The notes: a model not told the origin generated them from the sequence alone. Shown: positions 44,049 through 53,170, counted from the first letter of the stretch. The stretch: 64,000 nucleotides of DNA from Christensenella minuta (GCF_003628755.1 NZ_CP029256.1:1879585-1943584); one strand, 5' to 3'. Made by a program: numbers and translations.

Positions 44049-45678
44049 AGACGGCAGAGTATACCCGGACGAAAACCGCATGGAAATCCTCTTTACCCCT
44101 GATGATACGGAGGCATACGCCACTGCGGAATGCACTGTTACCGTGACCGGAATAAAATACACAATCACAAGCGTCCCCTACGACATCTACATCAACGACA
44201 AGCTGCCGGGGACGGCGTTTGAGAATTTAGGGCTTCCTTCCGGCATCAACATAGAGGTCAGCACCGGCGCGAACTTTAGTTCCGTTCCCGTGACATGGGA
44301 CAGTTCCTCCTACGGCCCGGACTCTTATGAGGAGCAGATCATTACCGGCGATCTGCATGTTGAAAAGAGTTCATACGCGGATCTTCTGGAGCCGACAAGC
44401 ACAGTCAAGGCTACTGCCAGGATAAAGCTCATTGATAACCGTGTCTTTACGCCCACGCTTGAGCCGCCCACCTACTCCAAGCAGCTCTACGGAGGCGATT
44501 TGTGCTTCCTTGTCTTTTCTGACAACTACCTCTCCGGCGGAAAGGCCACGGTGAACGGCGAAACGGTTCCCGGCACGTTCAAGCTGGACAAAAATCAGAA
44601 AATATACGGACACTCATTGACGGCGAGCCAGCTCCTGCAGGCCGAGCCGCTGCAGCTGAAGGGCATCTTCACTCCCAACGACCAGAAGCGGTACACCACG
44701 GCGGAATGTACCGTCGGTGTGAATGTCATTCCCCGCAGATTTGTCAAACCCAGTTACAACAGGGTGCTTAACAACACAAAGATCGGCATGACCTTTGAGG
44801 AGCTGAACCTGTCGGAGTCGTTCAGTTTCTTCGTGGTTAGCGACGAAACTCCCCCCGGAGAGCTCGAGTCGTATTCTATGAATGTTGTCACCTCGTGGGA
44901 CGCTTCAACTTATGACCCCAATTCGTATGATATGCAGACGATCTACGGTGAAGTCGACCGCGCCGAATTGGAGAAGTATTTCACCATACCAGAGGATGCC
45001 AACCTCAGGGCTGTGATCAAGGTTCAGCTGCAGCCCGACCCAGCCGAAACGGAGATCACGCAGGCACCCGTATTCCGCTGGAAAAACGGTGATTTTACGC
45101 TGTCCGACAACACCATCTTCTCCCAGCGAAGGTTTCAGGTGGGAACCTACAACGCGGAAGTCGGCAGTCTCTTTGGCGGCGTGGTAAAGGTCAAGGGGAC
45201 GGATACCGTCGTCCCCGGCACATTCTCATTTAAGAAGGGTACGCCGCTCTACTCCTCGTCTCCGGGCGAATACGACATGACGGTGGTGTTCACGCCGACA
45301 GATCCGCGCCTCCACAAGCCGACGGAGACCAGCATCAAAATAAACGTCATCAAAAACACCCTCAAGGATGCCGATGAGCCGGAACCCATTACCGATAAGC
45401 CGCTCGGCACGCCCTTTACGGAGCTTGGGCTGCCGAAAGATGTGGTCGTCAATGCCGTTGACGGCGCTTGGCGCTGGATTGACGTAGCATGGGATGCGGC
45501 GTCCTATGACGCGGAGTCCCCGGATTGGCAGACCATCACCGGTACGTTGGTGTTTGATGAATATGACGAAAGCACCTACCAGCAGCCAGGCCCTGTGGTA
45601 ACGGCCACGATCAGGGTAAAGCTCATCGTCCCGGATTCCGCGCCTACCGTCACCACCGGAACCCTGCCGACGGCTTGA
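43975..45678 (+). CDS. Repeat-containing surface protein, main part (N-terminus replaced)
   Basis: About 567 codons of a wall protein consist of alternating Ig-like units: VPGSFSFKK... followed by FTPDD-type ends (also at VPGTFKLDK and VPGTFSFKK), and IYINDKLPGTAFENLGLPSG-type units. There is no signal peptide: the first residues (MRSHAERVADTG) overlap the sigma fragment in another frame, so a deletion appears to have fused a sigma/anti-sigma locus to the middle of this gene. The frame breaks at 45665-45675, where one base seems to be missing. It probably cannot be exported. Confidence 0.6.
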   Translation: MRSHAERVADTGAVVPGSFSFKKYEDGRVYPDENRMEILFTPDDTEAYATAECTVTVTGIKYTITSVPYDIYINDKLPGTAFENLGLPSGINIEVSTGANFSSVPVTWDSSSYGPDSYEEQIITGDLHVEKSSYADLLEPTSTVKATARIKLIDNRVFTPTLEPPTYSKQLYGGDLCFLVFSDNYLSGGKATVNGETVPGTFKLDKNQKIYGHSLTASQLLQAEPLQLKGIFTPNDQKRYTTAECTVGVNVIPRRFVKPSYNRVLNNTKIGMTFEELNLSESFSFFVVSDETPPGELESYSMNVVTSWDASTYDPNSYDMQTIYGEVDRAELEKYFTIPEDANLRAVIKVQLQPDPAETEITQAPVFRWKNGDFTLSDNTIFSQRRFQVGTYNAEVGSLFGGVVKVKGTDTVVPGTFSFKKGTPLYSSSPGEYDMTVVFTPTDPRLHKPTETSIKINVIKNTLKDADEPEPITDKPLGTPFTELGLPKDVVVNAVDGAWRWIDVAWDAASYDAESPDWQTITGTLVFDEYDESTYQQPGPVVTATIRVKLIVPDSAPTVTTGTLPTA

Positions 45679-46322
45679 CGCTTAACGCGGATACAGGCGA
45701 AATCAGTGGCACGCCCACTGCGGCGGGCACTGCGGTCTTTACGGTCAAGGTGGTCAACGTTTTGGGTTCGGACACAAAGGAGCTGTCCCTTGCGATAGTC
45801 AAGGCCGAGCACACCGCCACCTTTGACGGCAACGGTGGTATGCCCTCTGTCGGCAGTATGACCACCACGAATCAGAAGCTGGTCTCTCTGCCCGATGCTT
45901 CCCGCAGCAAGCACAGCTTCGACGGCTGGTACACCGAAAAGAGCGGCGGCAGCGACAACCCGCCCGTCACCGATTATGCGCTGCGCTTTGAAATAGGAGG
46001 CGGCAGCCATATTGCCGACGTGCGGGGAACGTACAACACCTACATTGACCTGACAAAGTACGTTCCGATCCGGCGCGGCTATACCTTTATCGGCTGGTAC
46101 AGCGACCGCGATCTGACAAACAAGGTTTCCGGCGTTTATCTGACGAACGATATGACCGTATATGCAGGCTGGCGCGTGACTGCAATCCCGCAGACCGGTG
46201 ACGGCAGCCAACTGGGTTTGTGGAGTATTACGCTATGTGCGTCTCTTGCCGGATGTCTCGCGCTGACCACATGGCAGCTCAGACGGCGCAAGGGCGCATC
46301 ACGGGAAACTGCAGAAAAGTAA
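45675..46322 (+). CDS. Repeat-containing surface protein, C-terminal part with sortase signal
   Basis: In the next frame the protein continues: LTLNADTGEISGTPTAAGTA (the end of a putative Ig domain that normally begins LPxGL), then Listeria-Bacteroides-type repeats (HSFDGWYTEKSGG, YTFIGWYSDRDLT). It ends with IPQTGDGSQLGLWS, a hydrophobic helix and RRRKGA, a sortase sorting signal. One added base near 45670 would join it to the part before. It is either a pseudogene or a sequencing error. Confidence 0.6.
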   Translation: MTLNADTGEISGTPTAAGTAVFTVKVVNVLGSDTKELSLAIVKAEHTATFDGNGGMPSVGSMTTTNQKLVSLPDASRSKHSFDGWYTEKSGGSDNPPVTDYALRFEIGGGSHIADVRGTYNTYIDLTKYVPIRRGYTFIGWYSDRDLTNKVSGVYLTNDMTVYAGWRVTAIPQTGDGSQLGLWSITLCASLAGCLALTTWQLRRRKGASRETAEK

Positions 46323-46386
46323 TCAGCACACCTTTGTGGCACGGGTTTGTTCCCCCGTGCCACATTCGCTATCTTCCCAGGAAAAA

Positions 46387-46424
46387 GACGGCTGTCCTTT
46401 TGAAGAACAGCCGTCCTGCTTTTA
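46387..46424. terminator. Bidirectional hairpin between surface protein and msrAB
   Basis: GACGGCTGT (46387-46395) pairs with ACAGCCGTC (46407-46415), with A-rich and T-rich flanks. It lies between convergent genes and can serve both. Confidence 0.6.
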
Positions 46425-46449
46425 CTGTTGATGTGTATGCACCTGGATA

Positions 46450-47562
46450 TCATTCCTCAAACAGGTACAGGAGATAGCCGTACCCATCGGACTCCATCTT
46501 TGCATAAGGCACAAAGCGGAGGGACGCACTGTTGATGCAGTAGCGCACGCCGTTGGGCGATTCCGGATCACCGGTAAATACATGACCGAGATGAGAGTCT
46601 CCAGCGCGGCTTCTGACCTCCGTGCGGCGCATACCATGGCTCAGGTCCTCCAGCTCCACCACGGCAGGCTCCTCAATGGGCTTGGTAAAGGCGGGCCAGC
46701 CGCAGCCGCTCTCGAACTTGTCCGTGGAGGAAAAGAGCGGTTCGCCGGTAACGATGTCCACATAGATGCCTTTCTCGAACTGGTTCCAGAACTCATTGCT
46801 GAAGGGACGCTCCGTGCCGCTCTCCTGGGTGACCCGGTACTGCTCCGCCGTCAGCTTGTCCCGGACGGACTCCGCCGCGGGCTTTTGGTAGTCGCCCGGA
46901 TCGATGCGCAGCTTGGAGAACAGCTCCATCTCCGCTTTTGGGATATGGCAGTAGCCGTTCGGATTCTTCTCCAGATAGTCCTGGTGGTACTCCTCGGCGG
47001 GATAGTAGTTTTTCAGCGGGCCGATCTCCACGAAGAACTTCTCGCTGCGTCCCCGCTCAATCTCGGCGATGCGTTCCACCGTCTCCTTCGCGCTTTCGTT
47101 AGTGTAGTAGACGCCGGTCTGGTACTGGCTCCCGATGTCGTTGCCCTGCCGGTTTTCTACCGTAGGGTCGGTGACGTAGAAGTAGGCCAGCAGCAGGGCG
47201 TCGAGACTTATCTGCTCGGGGTCGTATTCCACCCGCACGGTCTCCCGGAAGCCGGTGTTCCCCTTGCAGACGGTCTGATAGTCGGCGTCCGCCTCGCAGG
47301 TACCGTTGGCGTAGCCGCTCTCGGCATCCAGAACGCCGGGGATGGACTGCATCAGCTGTTCCAGTCCCCAAAAGCAGCCGCCTGCCAGATAGATGACATT
47401 TTCCGTGGTATCCATAAACATGCTCTCCTCGCCGGACATATCAGAGGGATGCCCGGCCATTTCCTTCGATTCCGTTTTCTGCGGCATATTCTTATGTGCT
47501 GCGGCGCAGCCGCTCAGTAGCAGTGCCGCAGCAAGCAGAAGCGGTAATACTCTCCGATACAT
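46450..47562 (-). CDS. msrAB: Lipoprotein methionine sulfoxide reductase MsrA-MsrB fusion
   Basis: This 370-residue fusion repairs oxidised methionine in proteins outside the membrane. It has a lipoprotein signal ([12 protein letters not shown]), an MsrA domain with the nucleophile in [10 protein letters not shown] (about residues 59-68), and an MsrB domain with zinc/structural CGWPAF and the active Cys in [11 protein letters not shown] near the end. MsrA handles S-, MsrB R-sulfoxides. ATG 47562 follows AGGAGG. The upstream tlpA and iron-sulfur genes on the same strand are the likely electron source, but an IS110 element now lies between, which may cut msrAB from its promoter. Confidence 0.92.
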   Translation of the reverse strand: MYRRVLPLLLAAALLLSGCAAAHKNMPQKTESKEMAGHPSDMSGEESMFMDTTENVIYLAGGCFWGLEQLMQSIPGVLDAESGYANGTCEADADYQTVCKGNTGFRETVRVEYDPEQISLDALLLAYFYVTDPTVENRQGNDIGSQYQTGVYYTNESAKETVERIAEIERGRSEKFFVEIGPLKNYYPAEEYHQDYLEKNPNGYCHIPKAEMELFSKLRIDPGDYQKPAAESVRDKLTAEQYRVTQESGTERPFSNEFWNQFEKGIYVDIVTGEPLFSSTDKFESGCGWPAFTKPIEEPAVVELEDLSHGMRRTEVRSRAGDSHLGHVFTGDPESPNGVRYCINSASLRFVPYAKMESDGYGYLLYLFEE

Positions 47563-47589
47563 GGTGGTTTCCTCCTTTCTACTACAATA

Positions 47590-47846
47590 ATTTATGGATA
47601 GGATATGGCAGCCAGCCATACGCCTTTCCATCCCATAGTCTAAGCTACAATAAGGGGAGTAATTGGTCTGACGACTCCTTTCTTGGGTCTACACGCCCGT
47701 ACGTGAGACAGTCAGCCATCCTCTTGTTGCAGCGTTCGTTTTGCAGGTAGAGCCACCACTCGTGCGTTCGTGTCACTCAGTAGATTGAATAGGCAATGGG
47801 TAAGAGATGGGCACCGATTACAATACATCAATCAGGAGGAATACTT
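47590..47846 (+). ncRNA. IS110 left non-coding end, probable bridge (guide) RNA region
   Basis: About 250 bases without an ORF lie ahead of the IS110 transposase. They hold a stem AAGGGGAGT/ACTCCTTT (around 47653-47683) and two GCGTTCGT repeats (near 47734 and 47782). In the IS110 group this end encodes the bridge RNA that pairs with donor and target DNA. The exact ends of the element and the RNA loops were not resolved. Confidence 0.45.
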
Positions 47847-49058
47847 ATGAACGCTGTCGGTATCGACATTTCCAAAGGCAAGTGCATGGTTGCTATCCTG
47901 CGTCCCTTCGGTGAGGTGGTTGCTTCACCTTTTGAAATTCAGCACACCGCTCATGAACTCAGACGTTTGGTTGAACGTCTGAAAAGTTTGGACGGTGAAA
48001 CCCGCATTGTTATGGAGCATACTGGCAATTACTATCTGCCTGTCGCCAGGCATCTGCACGAAGCCGGCCTCTATGTGTCCGTTGTCAATGCTATTCTTGT
48101 ACATGACTACGGTCAAAATTCCCTTAGACGGGTCAAAACGGACAAGATAGATGCTGTTAAAATCGCCAGCTATGCTCTAAGCCATTGGCTTGATCTTCCG
48201 CAATATGCGCCGGAAGAAGACGTTCGCCACATGCTTAAAACCTGCGCCCGCCAGTGCAACCAGTACGTTAAGCAGAGTGTTATGCTTAAAAACAGCCTCA
48301 TCGCTTTGCTTGACCAAACCTTTCCGAGTGTCAACATGCTGTTCTCCAGCCCGCCCCGCAAGGGGGACGGTCACGAAAAATGGATTGACTTCGTGGGTAA
48401 ATTTTGGCATTTTGAATGCGTCAACAGCCTTTCCAAAAACGTTTTTACCCAGCGCTATCAAAAATGGTGCAAAAGAACAGGTTACAACTTTCTTTCCACT
48501 AAGGCCGCTGCCATCTACGATTTCGCCTGCATACAAGTCAGTACACTGCCTCGAAGCACCTTTGCCAAACAGCTTATTACTCAAGCTGTGTCGCAGCTTA
48601 ACTCCCTATCGGAAACGCTGGCTCTGATTCGGCAGCAGATGCTTTCCCTTGCCTCCGGCTTGCCGGAATTTCCTGTTGTCATGGCTATGCAAGGGGTCGG
48701 CAATGTGTTAGGACCTCAACTCATGGCTGAAATTGGCGATGTGCGACGTTTCAACCGTAAGCAGTCGCTGGTTGCTTTTGCCGGTATCGACGCACCGCCT
48801 TTCCAGTCCGGCGCCTTTGAAGCACAGAGTACCGGCATTTCCAAACGAGGTTCTTCCTCACTCAGAAAGACGCTTTTTCAGGTCATGGACTGCCTGCTCA
48901 AACACGCGCCCTCTCATGATGCTGTATTCCAATATCTTGACAAAAAACGCGGCGAGGGTAAGCATTATTACGTCTACATGATGGCAGGAGCCAACAAGTT
49001 CCTGCGTATCTACTACGCACGGGTTAAGGAGCATCTAGGCAGTTTGGCGGTTCAGTAG
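47847..49058 (+). CDS. IS110-family transposase
   Basis: This 403-residue recombinase has an N-terminal RuvC-like DEDD domain (MNAVGIDISKGKCMVAILRP, VMEHTGNYYLPVARHL, LRRVKTDKIDAVKIA) and a C-terminal domain with MQGVGNVLGPQLMAEIGD, LVAFAGIDAP and the catalytic-serine region SKRGSSSLRKTLFQ. It appears intact. It acts with a guide RNA from the element's own end. It lies on the plus strand within a minus-strand operon. ATG 47847 follows AGGAGG. Confidence 0.92.
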   Translation: MNAVGIDISKGKCMVAILRPFGEVVASPFEIQHTAHELRRLVERLKSLDGETRIVMEHTGNYYLPVARHLHEAGLYVSVVNAILVHDYGQNSLRRVKTDKIDAVKIASYALSHWLDLPQYAPEEDVRHMLKTCARQCNQYVKQSVMLKNSLIALLDQTFPSVNMLFSSPPRKGDGHEKWIDFVGKFWHFECVNSLSKNVFTQRYQKWCKRTGYNFLSTKAAAIYDFACIQVSTLPRSTFAKQLITQAVSQLNSLSETLALIRQQMLSLASGLPEFPVVMAMQGVGNVLGPQLMAEIGDVRRFNRKQSLVAFAGIDAPPFQSGAFEAQSTGISKRGSSSLRKTLFQVMDCLLKHAPSHDAVFQYLDKKRGEGKHYYVYMMAGANKFLRIYYARVKEHLGSLAVQ

Positions 49059-49193
49059 CCCACATATTCTTTTTGCTTGGCTTACCAGCTTATTTCAGGG
49101 TGGTTTTATTTGATGTTCCATTTTTTACCTTTCATTTTTTATTCATTTCCGGCTTGACTTTTCTTTGCAGGTCTGAGGAGATAAATTCGCTTG

Positions 49194-50144
49194 TCAGCCC
49201 ATATCGGCGGCAAGAGCCTGGTCGATGAGCTTTTGCAGCGTCTCCGCCTGCTTTTTTTCCGTGACGGCACCTGTGATGGGCTCTCCCACGATGTTGCCGT
49301 TGCGGTCAACCACATAGGTGGTGGGATAAGCAAAGATGTTCGTGGTAAACTTTCCCGCCTCGCCGTCGGAAGCGAAATACACATTCTGATAAGTCGCGCC
49401 TTTCTTGGCGAGTACATCTTTCGCCTCAGAAATTGCCGCTTTGTCGCCGTCCAGTGTGAAGGTGTTGACACCGATGAGCGCGCCGCCCTTCTCAGTAAGC
49501 TCCTTGTTCAGCGCATCCAACTCGGCAAGCTCGCCCACGCAGGGATTGCAGGTGGTAAACCAAAAATTCACTACGGTGACGGCGTTGCCGGAGAATAGCT
49601 CATCGCTCTTCACCGCGTTCCCATCCAAGTCTTTACCCTCAAATGCAGGGAACTTCTGCATACTGCCGTCATCGGGCGGCGTGGTCATGTCGCTGCCCGC
49701 AGGCATACTCATGGTTCCATCCATGGATTGCTGTGCCGCCTCGGGGTATTTTTTCTCAATCATGGTCAGCTTGTTTTCGATGTCGCGGATTTTCTCCGCT
49801 TCTTCCTGAAGCAGTTTCAGCTCATCCGCCGTAAACTGATCCTTGGCGGATTCGATTGTACTGAGCAGGAAATCACCGTAGTTTTTGCCGTCTTCCTGCA
49901 TGGTCATGCCCTTGTCGGCCGCCATGAATACCTTTTCCCAAAGCGCTGTGTTCTCCGAGAGAATGGCATTTTCCTGTGCCAGCAGATCTTTGTGCATGGC
50001 AGCCGCTTCCTCGGCGTTCTTCGGCTCATTGCTCATCCCATCCATTTTGTCGCCGCCCTTTGCGCCGCAGGCTGCCAGAGACAGCACCATCAGTGCGAGA
50101 AGCAACAGCGCCAGCAATCGGCCGGCAGTATTCATTCTATTCAT
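49194..50144 (-). CDS. TlpA-type thioredoxin-like lipoprotein
   Basis: This 316-residue lipoprotein (LLALMVLSLAAC signal) has a helical N-terminal half and a C-terminal TlpA/ResA-like thioredoxin domain with the active site WFTTCNPCVGE (about residues 196-206) and the cis-proline region FAYPTTYVVD. It should act outside the membrane as a thiol reductant, probably for MsrAB. The next upstream gene, for an iron-sulfur membrane protein, overlaps it by four bases if read together, so they are co-translated. It ends about 1.6 kb before msrAB because of the IS110 insertion. Confidence 0.9.
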   Translation of the reverse strand: MNRMNTAGRLLALLLLALMVLSLAACGAKGGDKMDGMSNEPKNAEEAAAMHKDLLAQENAILSENTALWEKVFMAADKGMTMQEDGKNYGDFLLSTIESAKDQFTADELKLLQEEAEKIRDIENKLTMIEKKYPEAAQQSMDGTMSMPAGSDMTTPPDDGSMQKFPAFEGKDLDGNAVKSDELFSGNAVTVVNFWFTTCNPCVGELAELDALNKELTEKGGALIGVNTFTLDGDKAAISEAKDVLAKKGATYQNVYFASDGEAGKFTTNIFAYPTTYVVDRNGNIVGEPITGAVTEKKQAETLQKLIDQALAADMG

Positions 50145-51043
50145 CCGTTTTGTTCCTCCTTGTTATTGTTGTTTTTCTGCGGCTGTTCTGCCGCCTTTGT
50201 TTTATCTTTACCGTTTCCGAAGCCGTAGCGGAAGCACACGGCGTTGGTCGGACAGGCTCGGACGCACATCCCGCAGCGAATGCACTCTGTATGGTTGGGC
50301 GTCTTTGTCACATCCACATCCATTTTGCAGGCTCTGGCGCATTTTCCGCAGGAGACGCACTTGTTTTTGTCCACCTTCATCTGGAACAGGGACACCCTGT
50401 TGAACAGCGCGTAGAACGCGCCCAGCGGGCAGAGCCACTTGCAGAAGGGACGGTAGAATACGATACTCAGCGCAATCACCGCCAGCAGGATGCTGAACTT
50501 CCATGTAAACAGGCTGCCCAGCGCCGCCCGAATGCCGGAATTGGCAAGGGACAGCGGAATGGCCCCCTCCAGCACGCCCTGCGGGCAGAGGTATTTGCAG
50601 AAGAAAGGGTCGCCCATGCCCACATCGTTCACAAGGAATGCCGGCAGCAGCAAAACCATCACCAGCAAAACGGCGTACTTGAGGTATCGCAGCGGCTTCA
50701 GCCTTTTCGTGGACAGCTTCTTCGTGGGAATCTTGTGCAGCAGCTCCTGAAACCAGCCGAAGGGACACAGAAAACCGCAGATAAAGCGTCCCAGCAGGAC
50801 TCCCAGCAAAATGAGGAAGCCTGTGATATAATAGGAGAAGCTGAACTTGGAAGACCCTACCACCGCCTGAAACGCCCCGATGGGGCAAGCGCCGGAGGCC
50901 GCCGGGCAGGAGTAGCAGTTCAACCCCGGCACACAGACGGTTTTCCCTGCGCCCTGATACAGTCCACCCCTGAGGAAATTCGGCAGGTGCAGGTTGGTCA
51001 ATAAAGTTGCCCCCGCCTGTATCCAGCCCCGGAAGCGGGACAT
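50141..51043 (-). CDS. Membrane 4Fe-4S protein (NapH-like electron carrier)
   Basis: This roughly 300-residue membrane protein has an N-terminal CYSCPAASGACPIG, several helices, two CGFLCPFG/CKWLCPLG motifs at helix ends and two 4Fe-4S clusters near the C-terminus (CVSCGKCARAC and CIRCGMCVRACP). Proteins of this type move electrons across the membrane, here probably to the TlpA-like protein, in place of CcdA/DsbD. ATG 51043 begins at the family's usual N-terminus (MSRFRGWIQ); an in-frame GTG at 51085 is an alternative that would overlap the CXXC gene. Confidence 0.85.
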   Translation of the reverse strand: MSRFRGWIQAGATLLTNLHLPNFLRGGLYQGAGKTVCVPGLNCYSCPAASGACPIGAFQAVVGSSKFSFSYYITGFLILLGVLLGRFICGFLCPFGWFQELLHKIPTKKLSTKRLKPLRYLKYAVLLVMVLLLPAFLVNDVGMGDPFFCKYLCPQGVLEGAIPLSLANSGIRAALGSLFTWKFSILLAVIALSIVFYRPFCKWLCPLGAFYALFNRVSLFQMKVDKNKCVSCGKCARACKMDVDVTKTPNHTECIRCGMCVRACPTNAVCFRYGFGNGKDKTKAAEQPQKNNNNKEEQNG

Positions 51044-51068
51044 AGTCTGTGACACGCCCGAAAACTTC

Positions 51069-51221
51069 TTACCCAATGCCCACACACTCCAGACATAATT
51101 TGATTGCTTTGCTCAGCACCGCCGCCGCCTCGCCGCGCCATACGCCGAAGCACAGCATGGCGATTCCCGCAACCAGCAGCAAGGCCTGCGCCGCAGTCTT
51201 TTTTACATGACTCAATTCCAT
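51069..51221 (-). CDS. CD1871A-type CXXC membrane peptide
   Basis: This 50-residue peptide has one membrane helix (AAQALLLVAGIAMLCFGVW) and the C-terminal LCLECVGIG, which matches the CD1871A family of CXXC-motif peptides. These sit beside the NapH-like iron-sulfur protein in clostridia. The CXXC may pass electrons between the iron-sulfur protein and the outer thioredoxin. It is the first gene of the minus-strand operon; the weak GGTGATGG-like region precedes its ATG. Confidence 0.8.
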   Translation of the reverse strand: MELSHVKKTAAQALLLVAGIAMLCFGVWRGEAAAVLSKAIKLCLECVGIG

Positions 51222-51362
51222 CACCCTTTCGTTTTTTCTGCCACCATCATAACGCGAGAAAGTTAAAATCCCTGTTAAGAACGAAAATTTAACGCAAACC
51301 TTATCTGTTTTTGCTATAATTTAAGAACAACATGAAAATGAAGAATAAAAAGGAGGGCTCTC
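51222..51362. promoter_or_regulatory. Divergent control region between Msr operon and two-component genes
   Basis: TATAAT at 51319-51324 (in GCTATAATTTAAG) is a likely -10 for the response regulator gene. GTTAA occurs at 51262 and 51274 and TTAAC at 51289, with 12- and 15-base steps, as expected for an OmpR-type regulator binding repeats. The position suggests that the regulator controls both directions. Confidence 0.5.
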
Positions 51363-52040
51363 ATGCACCTTTTAGTAATTGAAGATGAACGCGCCCTGTG
51401 CGAGACCATCGTCCGCAGCCTGCGGCGGCTGGCCTACAGCGTAGATTACTGCTACGACGGGGAGAAGGCGCTGGAGCTGATCGCCGTTGAAAAATACGAT
51501 CTCATCCTGCTGGATCTGAACCTGCCGGGGAAGGACGGCATGACGGTGCTGCGCACCCTGCGGCAGACAGACCGGGAGACGAGGGTGCTGATCCTCTCCG
51601 CCCGCAGCGAGGTGGAGGACAAGGTGGAGGGGCTGGATGCGGGCGCCAACGACTATCTGGCAAAGCCCTTTCACTTAGCCGAGCTGGAGGCCCGCATTCG
51701 CAGCCTGACTCTGCGGCAGTTCACCCAGCAGGATGTGCTGTTGACCTGCGGAGCCTTGACCTTTGACACGCGCTCCCGCACCGCTTCCGTCAACGGGCAG
51801 ACATTGACGCTGACCCGCAAGGAAACGGGCATTCTGGAATATCTGATGGTGCACCAGGGGCGGCCTGTGAGTCAGGAGGAGCTGATGGATCATGTCTGGG
51901 ACAACAGCGTGGACAGCTTCAGCAACTCCATTCGGGTACATATCTCCGCCCTGCGCAAAAAGCTCCGGGTCGCCCTGGGTTACGACCCCATCCGCAACCG
52001 TATCGGCGAGGGCTATCTGATGGGAGGCGAGGAGACATGA
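51363..52040 (+). CDS. OmpR-family response regulator
   Basis: This 225-residue protein has a receiver domain (phospho-acceptor Asp in LILLDLNLPGKDGM near residue 51, switch residues in VLILSARSEVEDKVEGLDAGANDYLAKPF) and a winged-helix DNA-binding domain (LTLTRKETGILEYLMVHQGRPVS to IRVHISALRKKL and GEGYLMG). It is divergent from the Msr operon and overlaps the histidine kinase gene by four bases. The likely target is the divergent Msr operon. Confidence 0.92.
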   Translation: MHLLVIEDERALCETIVRSLRRLAYSVDYCYDGEKALELIAVEKYDLILLDLNLPGKDGMTVLRTLRQTDRETRVLILSARSEVEDKVEGLDAGANDYLAKPFHLAELEARIRSLTLRQFTQQDVLLTCGALTFDTRSRTASVNGQTLTLTRKETGILEYLMVHQGRPVSQEELMDHVWDNSVDSFSNSIRVHISALRKKLRVALGYDPIRNRIGEGYLMGGEET

Positions 52041-53170
52041 GGAAGATATCTTTGAAATGGCGCATCACCCTGATGACCGTCCTGCTTATCGGCATCACCT
52101 GCGTCGCCATGAATCTGCTGCTCTGCTCCTCCGGTGTGTACTATATGGACACGATCGCAGACACCCTGCAGGGCGGCGGCACTATTATTATGAACGGTGA
52201 AGGGGCAGAGAGCTTTGATCCGCAGCTCATAACGCCTGACGAGGATCTGACCATCGTTGTCAATGGAGCACAGGGGCGTTTTCGTACGACCAACTGGTAC
52301 ATCACGGCTGTGGTGACACTGCTCAGCGGCATTCTGGCCTATTTTGTCAGCGGGCGCGCCCTCAAACCCCTGCGCAGCTTCGCTTCTCAGGTGGAGAAGG
52401 TGCAGCTGAATAATCTGGCGGATATGAGAACCAATGAGGATGTTCTGCCGGAGTTTCGGCAGCTGAGTCACTCCTTCAACCAGATGCTGGAGCGGCTGAA
52501 CAACGCCTTTGCCGCTCAACGGCAGTTCACCGGCAACGCCGCCCACGAGCTACGCACGCCGCTGGCGCTGATGCAGGCGCAGCTGGATCTGTTTTCCGCG
52601 GAGCATCCCGATGTGCTGCCGGAGACGGCGGAATTTCTCTCCCTGCTGCAGGAGCAGACGGAGCGGCTGGCGCAGATGACAAAAACGCTACTGGAAATGA
52701 GCGACCTTCAAACAGTAGCGCGTACCGACCAAATCCAGCTGGGACCGATGATCGAGGAGATCTTCGCGGATCTTGCGCCGCTGGCGGAAAAAAACGATAT
52801 CATGCTGGAGCGAAAGGGCGACGGCGCCATGACCGGCAACGACACGCTGATCTACCGAATGCTTTTCAACCTGACGGAAAACGCCATCAAGTACGACCGT
52901 CCCGGAGGCGCAGTGCGCATTTCCATATCCCAGGAGGAAAAGCGCCTTCTCATCCGCATCATGGATACCGGTTGCGGCATCCCGAAAGAATACCGGCAGA
53001 GTATCTTCCAGCCCTTCTTCCGGGTAGATAAGTCCCGTAGCAGGGAATACGGCGGCGCAGGGCTGGGGCTGTCGCTAGCATGGGAGATTGCCAATCTCCA
53101 TGGTGGTTCCGTATGGGTCGAGAAGAGCACAGAGGAAGGAACCACCATTGCTGTGGAAGTCCCAGCGTAA
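52037..53170 (+). CDS. Sensor histidine kinase
   Basis: This 377-residue kinase has two membrane helices (about residues 11-32 and 92-110) with a short outer loop, a HAMP region, HisKA with GNAAHELRTPLALMQ (His near 172), an N box in NLTENAIKYDRP, and G boxes DTGCGIP and GGAGLGLSLAW. It forms a pair with the preceding regulator. The outer loop is only about 60 residues, so it could sense the state of the membrane or redox lipoproteins. It starts inside the regulator stop (ATGA). Confidence 0.92.
   Translation: MRKISLKWRITLMTVLLIGITCVAMNLLLCSSGVYYMDTIADTLQGGGTIIMNGEGAESFDPQLITPDEDLTIVVNGAQGRFRTTNWYITAVVTLLSGILAYFVSGRALKPLRSFASQVEKVQLNNLADMRTNEDVLPEFRQLSHSFNQMLERLNNAFAAQRQFTGNAAHELRTPLALMQAQLDLFSAEHPDVLPETAEFLSLLQEQTERLAQMTKTLLEMSDLQTVARTDQIQLGPMIEEIFADLAPLAEKNDIMLERKGDGAMTGNDTLIYRMLFNLTENAIKYDRPGGAVRISISQEEKRLLIRIMDTGCGIPKEYRQSIFQPFFRVDKSRSREYGGAGLGLSLAWEIANLHGGSVWVEKSTEEGTTIAVEVPA

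Noticed and set aside
46582-47520. 312-codon plus-strand ORF opposite msrAB
   Set aside because: msrAB has both catalytic domains on the minus strand; the opposite frame has no recognisable domain and no ribosome site.
49728-51004. Plus-strand ORFs opposite tlpA and the iron-sulfur gene
   Set aside because: Low-complexity Gln/Arg/His products with no domain; shadows of GC-rich minus-strand genes.
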